Assembly (NCBI GenBank): GCA_030142905.1
Contig: JASJOG010000104.1
Coordinates: 25,001 to 89,000 of the forward strand
DNA length: 64,000 nt
DNA from: Heliopora coerulea
Lineage: Eukaryota; Cnidaria; Anthozoa; Scleralcyonacea; Helioporidae
Direction: 5' to 3'
The stretch's first letter is position 1, and every line of letters begins with the position of its first letter. A model generated the notes under the pieces. That model was given only the letters and a program-made list of their open reading frames with translations, ran no database searches and was not told where the DNA came from. The position numbers were made by a program, and so were the translations under genes. Shown piece by piece: positions 38,901 through 49,800 of the stretch.

Positions 38901-41900
38901 ATTAATAAAAACATAAATAAATTAAAGTTATTTCGGATCAAATAATGTCATGAAACTGCTAAGACAAAACTGTGACCAAAGAAGGTGAAAAATTCCTCTC
39001 CTGTTCCCCAAATCCTCTACAATTCAGGATAACTCATATTTGTATAATTAAAACATTGCCAAACTTAAGTCAAATTTCTGTGCGGTCATTCCTCGATGCC
39101 TCGTTGTAAATCACTTGAACACGTTGAAACGTTTATTTCAAGTCATCTTCAATAAAACAAAAGGAAAGCTCGTGCAAACATTTTACCGGCAAGATAACAA
39201 CTATCAACAAAAACACTCTAAGCAATGAGAGATAAGAGATAAATATGATATGCATCCAAAGCTTACTTTTCGCTTGCAAGTGTTTCACTTTTGTAAGACT
39301 CAAATTGCTTCTGGAGTTCTTTTAAAGCCTTGCTTGCCTCCTCAAAGTTGTTTTCAGATTGTTCTTTGACGTTCGGACTAATGGGAGTCGTCATTTGAGG
39401 AATGATCTGAAACAAAAATCGAGAATATATTCGGGAAAGTGTTGAGAAGAAAACGAAGACTATAGAACAGACGGAAAGGATAGAAATAAAATGAAATACA
39501 ACGACCTTAAAATAAATATTTTGAAACTAACAGGTGATTGTCCTGTGTTTGCCAACAAGACCCGATACATATCCCTTTGACGAACGACCGCCTCAACCTC
39601 AAAGAAAAATAGAACACAATGTCATAAAAAGCTCGAACAATAAAAGTTATGTGGATTAGAAATTTAGAATAAAGACGGACGCGTTCAGGACCCCTGCTAT
39701 TAAAAATGCTAATATATTAGAAGGATATCTAATGATAAAATTCCCACAGAAACGATTCGACAGTTCGTCATTTTCTGACAGTCATTTTGGTAAAGCAGCA
39801 ACGCACGACTTGTAACAGTTGTTTCGTTAATGTGGAACTCGGTTATCGGGAATCGTGAACGTTCTTACATGTAAACTGTTCAAATATGAATCGTAACTAT
39901 GTTGCCTAACAATGGTTGTAACGTTAAGTTACGTCGGATGTTCATGGTTATTCAAACAGCAGTAAACCTGGGTCACCCTTTTCAGTATATATTCCAAAAA
40001 TGTCGCTTTATTTTTCATAAATACTGATGGTGCATTACCAAGATCGCTAACCTGCTCGTGACGTTAGAATAATGGTTCTAGAATCTCTAATTAGGGCTTG
40101 TCACAACAATGATTTCAAATTTATATCATACCATTTCAACTTGACGAGCACGAGCTGTTTTTAGTTCCTCTAATTCACTGAGTGCGTTGTCGAGTTGCTT
40201 TTTCAGTTCAAAATGTCTAATATATAAATATAAAAAGAGCAGGTAAAATGGAATAGTGGATGAAAAGTAGGAAGGAAGGACCGAAGGAAGGAAAACCAGC
40301 TAAATGACAAAAAAACAGAATTGTCCTCCATAACCCGTGTTAAAACCAAAGAGACTGACTGATAGTTAATAAACCAAATGAACAACACCAGATATTAATT
40401 ACCCAGTTTTACTGGTATCCAACGCCTCTCGACTTTCTCTATCGTCGCTTAGTTCTCGTATCACTGTCAACAATTTTTGATTTTGTTCTTGTAATTCCTC
40501 AATATTTCTAAAAAATGTGAATGGTTTATACTCCAAAAATAACTGTGAACTCACGAAAAAGATTACAGAATGAAAAACGCGATAGTTTTTTGGCAACTCA
40601 TTATAAACAATTCATTTCTAATGAAAAAAAGTCTCTTCCAATTAAAGGAAGAACTCATGCTCTGGGGGAAAAGTAAATAAAAAAAATATTTAACAATTAT
40701 TCGCCAAAGACGAAGCGAATGTTGTTGAATAATCCCCGAGGTGAAGTCGAGGGGATTATTTAATCATATTTACTGAGCCTGAGGCGAATAACTGTTTTAG
40801 CATAATTACGCAGGTGATTATTTGAAAGAAAGTAGTGAACTGGCACTTTTTTAAAATTTCCTAGGTAACATTAACAAAGGTAACCGCCATCTTGCTTCTG
40901 AGCCTTCACTATTATATTCACCTGCAAGTGATTTATCGAGATTTATGGACTAATTTTCTGGCCAATCACCACGCAGGGTTTTCGATAATCAACTGTGAAA
41001 TTATACTATAACTAGTTATAGTGCGTGCTTTAGCAACTTGCTACAAGCACGTTGACATGACGTACCATAGCAAATACAGAAAATAACTTTACAACAAGTG
41101 AATTTACTGTTATGAAATAAATTTGTATTTCTAGCACCATTAAAAAGATTTTGCATAACAATTACCGTTCCTGCATTTAAAACGTAAATTACATTACTGC
41201 AGTACAGTACCTGAAGGTGACAAGATGTTCTGAAATGACCTCAGACGAACTGGAAACTTCATCACTTGACATCGCCACTCTGCTATCACCTTTACTCACG
41301 GTACCGCCCCGTGCCTCCTCACATTCTTTAAGCAATACTTTCACCTAAAGAATGGTTCATCAAATACACATCAGTTGACATTGTAGTAGTATAGCAATAG
41401 GGCTTTGTGTGTCATTTGAAGGTTTGTGTAAAGTGATAATAACCCTAGTCTTTTTTGTGTATACCAACGTGAAACGACACACTAGCGTTGTTTTGCTTAC
41501 CTGGTTTCCAAGATCTGCTGTTAATATTTTCATTCTTTCATTTTCTCGTTTTAAGTGTTCATATTTATCTACTGCCTCGCTTGCTTCTATGCGGAATCCT
41601 TCGCACTCCTTCAAGGGGCAAATTCATAGGAAATTATTTAGATTGTCTTTAACAAAATTTAAACCGTGATGACCAAATGACTATTAAACATCGATAAGGT
41701 TAAAAAAAACATCAGTTACATACTGCCATAGCTGACTCCAATTTCTCTGTAAGTTTGTCAATGGTGTCCAATGCACTTTCATAATCTTTTCTTTGTTGTT
41801 GCAGACGTGGAGCTTTCTCTTGAATTTCCTGCAAAATTAACAAAAAAAATCGATGGAGAACAACGTAGTTACGTAACTATTTCTTCCAATTTTTGAAAAT

Positions 41901-44900
41901 AAATCATAGGGTCTTTGCAACAATAACAAATCTTTGAATCTTCTCATATCTTTATCTAACAATTTTATTTTCAGTCATAAAAAGATTCATGGCTTGTTGA
42001 AACAACAGAAATTACATAGACAAGTTTTGTTAATTTTTCTTGTTCATTACATGTTCACCATAAACTGTTATTTTTGACAGTTTTTAATTTTTTAATGTAA
42101 TAAATGTTTTGACAGATCTTCCTCTCATCTTTAGTTACTGGAAATAAACAAGCTCAATGACTTGAATTAGTATAAAAGTAGTAAAAAGCTGTCATCTTTC
42201 TTTTCCTTCACAAACTCATTAACAGTGCACCAGGATAATGTCCAGTAAAACAAACTCTTGACCAAGACATGTTTTTGTATCAGGTAGAAGACTTCTGATG
42301 AATGTCAACGTGTCCTTTAATCTTTATTCTTTGTGAGGTAATCTCAGACACTTGCAATGACCACAGTGACTGTGCAGTGTTTTGATTTGCAAGCAAAATA
42401 TCCTTGTATGCATTAGGAACTTGGCTTTGCCTTAGTGTTTGAATGCACATCCTGGTGTTTTGTTGATAGACCAGACATGCACAACCCACAGCCTATTAAT
42501 ATCAAAATAGTTCTGCATACAAGCAGATTTCAAATGCCCACAGTAGATGGTAAGCAAAGGCATCCCAGTTTGAAATGAAAACAATGAAAACTACTACAAT
42601 ATTTTTACCGCTAGAATTTCATCCAAATACTCTTTAAGACGAGCATTTTCAGCCTTCTCCACTTGCAAGGAGTCAAGTGTGTCAACATACTGGTTGTAAA
42701 TCTGTAAACAATTTGCAAAGCAGGAGATTAAAGGTTTACAAGATAAAGCCAACAATGTACATCACAATACTTCTTTGTGGCAGAATCTTTAACTTCATCC
42801 ATTCTTGGACCTGAAACTTATTTCACTGAGTAAACTCACAACATAACTTTTATTGAAACAATGTAAGAACACCATTTTTAACTGATCACTGTGAAGAAAT
42901 TGGAAGTGACAACACAAAATATGTTTACTAACTTGTGTCAGTGTCATTCCAGACTTTAGAAATGAGCTGGTGGCTGCAGCAGTGGGTGATAATGCAGCTA
43001 AGCTCTCAGAAGACATTGGGGCAGCTCCTGGTGAGAAAGAAAAACTAATAAACTATTGCAGAGCTCCTAGCAATGAGTGTGGTAAAATTGCTTACATAGC
43101 ACCACTTAGTGAGTTACATAGTAGTATAACACAGTATACTACAGAGCAGTGTAGGTTACATGTTCTTACTATGGCAAGAAAACCCAAAAACATTATTACA
43201 GTGACAACAAGTCCAGTTTTTTCAACAAACTGTAAAAAAATACAGAAGGCTAAGAATAAACACCAAATCATATATGTCAACAGTTTGAAAATGAGAAAAA
43301 CTGGCATACGCTTCATTCATTATGTGGCTGTTGAAAGGAACAAAAAGTGCTCTGAAGTCAGTAAAATGCATGGTGGTGGTGTTAACATGGGCTAAGCTAA
43401 CAAGAACACAACTAAACTAACCTCGTTGCCTTGCAGCTTCTAGAAGATCATTGGCATTCTTAAGCTCATTTTCAAGCTTTTCCAACTTTTCACCTAAAAT
43501 TTCAAATTAAAGAGCCCTATCACCTAGTAGCTAATAGTAGAGCACAACAGAACACCATTATGTTTACTTCATGAAAATCATCAAGTACAACACTGATTTC
43601 TTTAATTTACTAACCATACTCTTTAGTTAAGTTCAAGTTATTTGTTTCACTTTCTTTCAATTTACTTTCAGCTTCTAAACGTCCTGTAAATGTGAAACTG
43701 TATATAAGAGCAAGCCTGAACTTTAATTCCTTTGATACTTGGTTTTTTCACTTTTCCTTTCCCACTGTACTTTCTTTGTTTTCATTTTGCTCTCTCATTT
43801 GCTCCTATGTTCTAGGCATCTGATATATTGGACACAGTGGGTCAAAGGGTTAATAAACTTTACAGTTTCTCACATAGACATTTAAATCAATGTATGCATG
43901 ACACAATTATAACTGATAATAAATTAACTTGAGTTTTTGCAGCAACAGACGTGGCCTTCAATGTTTATTATGCTCCAAAACTGAACCAGTCAATTTTACT
44001 TGTCATAAGAATGAGCCCCAGGAATTGAACAGTCAATAATGATACTTAACATTTCAACTTCTTTTCAAAGGTTTTATGTCAGGAAAAAATGTACATATAT
44101 CAAGGGAACTGCTGAACTAATGTCCTTTCATGCTGAACTTTTTATGAGAAGGGGAAACCAAATCAACATTATACATCATCACAAGTTTAGAATACATTAC
44201 GGTTGTCTTACCACTGTTTGCTTCTTTTAAAAAGTTTTGCAACTCTTCCACAGCACTCACCAGTTCATTACATTTCTGCTGAGATCCTTCAGCAGAATCC
44301 TTGATGAAACAGAAGCAAAGATAAGGAAAAAGAAAATAATGTAAAATTTAAAATCAAAGTTCAAAAATAGAACACTAAGTTTTGTTACAATCCAGCTGTG
44401 GGAGGAATGACAAGAAAGAGTAAGAAAATTCTTTAATTATTATGGTTAAAATGCATTAGCACCTAACACTCTGTTTAAAAGTATTGTCCATCAATAGGGC
44501 TCATGCACAGTTAATGATGACAGTGATGACAGTGTTACCTTAGGCCTACTTAAACCTCATTCATTTGGACAATAACAAAAACATGAACTCATTGAAAGCA
44601 CAAACATGAGCCATTGATTCACTTGAGAAGATATAAATATTAAACATGCATGACAATGTTTGACCCTGAGATAAAACAAAAAAAAGAGCATTTAAATAAA
44701 CTTAACTTTGCCATGTTTTTCAGAAGATCTTCTCAGTGTTGATTGTCTCCCCTATGGCAACATCAGAGTAATGGCCTGCTACACCTACCCTTGAGATCTG
44801 ATGTTTATTGAAATTTTCATGGTACTATTCAAGTGTACATTGGCAGTTAATTTGAAATGTGTTAATTCTACATTAAAATCTTGAGGCTGAGTCAGTGAGC

Positions 44901-46794
44901 TACAGATTGTTAAACTCTGCTCTTTTTCATCATTTTAGTAAACAAAGTGATTTATTTCTACTTTACCTTGTACAGCATAATCAGTTTAGTTTGTGATGAA
45001 ATCTCAAGCTTGAACTGTTCCTCAGTTTTGGTCTGCAGTTCACGAGCCTTCCATAACAAAACAATATCATGGATCCCATTAAAAACAGTATGAAAAAATA
45101 TTACACATGCAGAATGTTGATTACACACCACATTAATAGCAAATCACAAAGCAAATCTTACTTACATCTTTTAATTTCTCCATGAACAAATTCACTTTTG
45201 TTTTAAGCTCTTCATTAGTTGTTTTTAAATTTTCCATCATGGCTTCCAAGTTTTTAACCTAAATGCAGCCAAGTATTGATTAACTATATATGACAGTTAT
45301 GTCACAACTATGAATAGGAGCAGAGAGGTGCATGTTCTCTGGCTGGACTTCAGTTATGGAAGGCAAGAAATTCCTCCAATTTCTACCAAAAAATTATGAA
45401 ATATAGAAGAAAGTATGGAATCTTTCCCTGTCTTGGCAAAGGTATGAAATGTTCAGCACTTACCTCATCAATTTTGGTATCCAACTCAGTTTGTAATTTC
45501 TGTACACTTGAGCTCTGGAATTATACAATCAAGAAATTTAGCTTTGGTAGGGATTTTGACTATAAAATTTTTATGAACAGCAAAATTTATGGGCAGATGA
45601 ACTACAGAAGAATTGAGAAATGTACTAGTTACATGCCATTGACTGCTGGGCATAGGACTCTATGGAAATAATCACTTTGTTTCCTGTAACTACTTGTTGT
45701 GACTTGACATGTAGCAGTCATTCTGAAACTGCATAAGGGTTGTGTGCTGTCAAATATATATGTACTGTATATATTTATATTTATAAAATAACACATGTTC
45801 TACACATGCTCTGACTGGACAAGCCTCATTTTCTCTCAGAGTATAGAGACATGATTGATGTCATTTTCATTTTGTATTAGAATACAGAGATGTGAATGAC
45901 ATCACAAAAACTTGAGAAAACCTTGGTTATTTTATAAAACAAATAGAAAATAGCTTTCATGTCTCTCTGTACCGTGATAAAAACATGAATGATGCCATTT
46001 CAATCAGAAAAATACCAGAAAACACTTGGTTATGCCTTTTCACTCACCATTTTTCTGGTTCAAATGACATCATTCATGTTTCTATCACAGCACAAAGACA
46101 CTCAAACAATTTTCTACTTGTTAAATATCTATATCTATATCTATATCTATATATATATAGACAGACAGACAGATCGATCAATCTATCCAAAAGATTTGGA
46201 GCTGAAGTGCAAACACCCAGGTATGAGTGCTACATTTCTTGAACTTGATATCGTGATTCAAAATGACATTTTTGTGTATAAGTTGTTTGATGAGGGATGC
46301 TTTTCCATTTTTGATAGTATGTATGCCAGATCTTTCACGTTACATTCCTTCCAATATTTTTTATGGTGCAGTATTGTCGGAACTGTTACAGATTGCTTGA
46401 GTAACACTATTATTTGATAACTTTGTGCCTAGAGCTTCTCCATTACATCATAGGATGTGTTTACAAGGATCAACAGCCAAACTAAATTTGCAAATACGAA
46501 AAGCTATTAGAAAATATCCTAGTGTTTTTGAGAAATTGAACACAACACCTGAAGATGTAATAAGTAAAATAATAAACCACAATGGGTAGGTGCCAATTGA
46601 TCGCTGCTGTTAAAGGGCCAAGGTATTATGACTATTTTATCTTTAAACCCCCAAACTAGTAATCTTAGTAGACAACTGATAAGCCCTTTGTGGTTTGTTT
46701 TTAACTGATAACTTTACATGATTATTTGGACAAATGAATGATGTGAACTTGAATACAACCACAAAATAAATGTTTTCTTTTCATTTGCTACTTA

Positions 46795-46850
<56 letters not shown>

Positions 46851-49800
46851 ATACAATCAGTTTCTATATTGACTTTATGTAGAGTGCTCAATATCTTGTA
46901 AGATAGAGCAGATAAATGAAATGAATAAGCTTAAAATTCTGGGTTGTTACTCAGAGTTTCATGTCTCTTTGGACAATCATCAGAGTTGTCTGATGATCAT
47001 CCAAAGAGACGTGAAACTCTGAGTAACAACCCAGAATTTTAAGCTTATTCATTTCATATATATATATAAGTTTAAGGCAAGAAAATTCCAGTAATATTTC
47101 TTAAAGGTAAGATTGTTACAATTACCAACTATCATAATTAAGGGTGATTAATGTGTTGAGATGAGTTGTACATCAGGCTGGTTGTGCATAGGATTGGAAA
47201 TTGACTTTGTTTGTAAAAAAGTCTGGTGTGACAACGCTGCCTTGTGGAACTCCTGGTGGCAATTTGGATGCAAACAACATTCGAAATGTGTCGTGTGAAA
47301 AAAATTAATGGTCAGCCCATGAAGAGATTAGTCAGCCTTGCAAAAAACAAGTAATTATACCAAACCTTCTCTTTTTTAAGGGTGAAAAAAGCATCTGATT
47401 TCTCCTTTAGTTGAGCATCTAACCAGCCATTTTGTTTCTTTAAAAGATCTTTTTCTTGCTCCAAGCGTTTTTCCCTGAGCTGATCATGAAAAGGAGCACA
47501 TTAGTTGTCATCAAATAAAGTATTATCCTACAAGAAAAAATACTTCAAAAGGTCTAAAAGAAAGGCTGTATACAGAAAACACCCATCTAGTCAGTTAACA
47601 ATTTTGAAAATGTAAAAGAAGCTAAACAAGAAATTCATTAGCACATATGTTTTAATATTAATGTACCATATATTCAGATCAAGGTTTATTTATATCAAAA
47701 TTATGATAAACATACCTGATATGATGTTTCTTTGCTTTTGAGTTCATCTAACTTTGCCTACACATATTAACAAGTTGTAAATATTTTACTGTAAAATCAC
47801 ATCAACCAAAAATTCCCTCTGAATGTTGCCCAGTTTTTACCATGGGAAATTTAAAATTTGACTATGAAATACATTGTACATCATTCAAGTCTTTCTTTGT
47901 ATAAAATCACTTTCTGAAGATTACCTTGGAGACTCACCTTTGCTTCATATTGTAATGAACTTGCACTAGTGACTTTTTCAAACATTGATTTCCACTCTCC
48001 TACATTAGAATCAGATAATAAGGTCTTTCTGCATTGGCTTTGACAGGGGAAAAAAGTTCATCACTTTACCATAAGTATATAATACTTAATCATAACTCAC
48101 TCCTACCAAGGTGACTGGCAAGCACCTTCACATCAGTGAATGCAGGAAATTCACATGGCATTAGACTGATTATGATGGGAAAGTGTAAAAAAAGACAGAG
48201 CTGGACTTCAGCAAGCAAATTCTGAAGATTGTATACTGTCAAAAATATAAAGATGAGAAGCTAACATTTTAAAAAATTTTCCTTGAAACCTTTAATTTCT
48301 CATCTTGGTACTTTTAGCTATTGCAACCTTTAAACTCTCTTAGCACAGGTCAGTTGCCAATGTATTAAAACAAGGAGATATGTTTTTAATAGTACTTCTT
48401 GTGCATCAGGATTCCCCAATATTGTAGATCCATGTACTGAAAATTGAAATTCATTCTGTAGTTAGTTTGTATGCTTACCATTTAATCTGTCAATTTCTTT
48501 GTTCTTTCTTTCAACAGTAGCCATTAGGTTAAGTTTTTCAGCTTCAAGATTCTCATTCTGTTGGGATATTCGAGACTAAAACCAGATAACAACAAACACA
48601 TATGGCCAGTTGTTCTAAAACTTATTAATTTTGATAAATGTTGAGAAAAAAATGACAAAAAATTTAACTCACATAATTTGCAGCTGCATCTTCTTTGATT
48701 CTTTCTGCTTCAAGTAATTTCTTTGACTTGACATCTAATTCTTGAGCTGAAATGATTGAAACAAAAAAATTCTAAGCTGTACTAAATTACCCATCCATAA
48801 CCATGACTATTTAGTTCAAGAAAAAGAAAATTGGTCTAGTTCATAGTATTTGCCCTTGTAATTGATGTTTGTCAAAATATAGAACAAATCAGGCCTTAAT
48901 ATTACTATCATTCTATTTATATTGAAAAGTACTGGAGCAAGTACTGTTTCAACTCAGAAGATAATTTTAATCAGCAATCCTGGTGAGGTGCATGAGCTTA
49001 CTACCATTCAGTTTTCCCACACTATCTGATGGCCTAAAATAAGAGAATTAATATACTGGTAACTGCTTTACAGGGCATGAAATTTCACAAATCCTCATAT
49101 CCATGGTACCACATACTAAATTTTAAATTTGGATGATATATATCACAAGTTTACCATCCTGATAGGATCCCATTAAATTTTGGTTTCCACTAAGTTACCC
49201 TAACTGATCCTGGTCACTTCTACTCGTCCCTTATAGTTGTTAAAACAAATTTTTTTCCTTTTTAAAAAATTAAGTGAAATCTGTACATTTAAGTTGAACA
49301 TTTGAGGAAAATGGCCAGAATAAGTTTTTTATAATGCATCCTTTCCCATTCTTGGGTTAATTAAAGTTTTATCTATGCATATTATAATTTAATTGTACTT
49401 ACATATCTCCTCAAACTGCTTTTTAAGTGTTTTGTTTGACTTGATCTCATGTTCTAACTTGCTATTGCATGAGATCAGCTGCTTTTCCAACTGGTTAAAT
49501 TGCTGGTCTGGAAAATATAAAATACTTGAAAATAAACTTATTTAATAAACTGCTAAACTTATATAGCAGTTTTCCAGCAAAGAGTTAGGAATCATTGGAT
49601 GTGTTAGAACATAGTAATTTTTCAAGGGTCAACACTGGATCTACCAAGATTTTGAAAACTAAGCACCCAAACAGAAGTTTTGGGTATACTGCCCCACAAA
49701 GTTTCATGCAGTGGCTTTTAATTTAATGAATAGCCCACTTGCCAACAACCAACAACTAACCAAACAACTGGTTTTCTTTAATGGAAGAGTTAAAACTTAT

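Noticed and set aside
42970..43395. 141-residue open frame on the plus strand
   Set aside because: It overlaps TPR exon 14 antisense and runs into intron; no recognisable protein or promoter.
45985..46417. Overlapping open frames in TPR intron 7
   Set aside because: Cross a TATATC/GACA microsatellite; no splice support.
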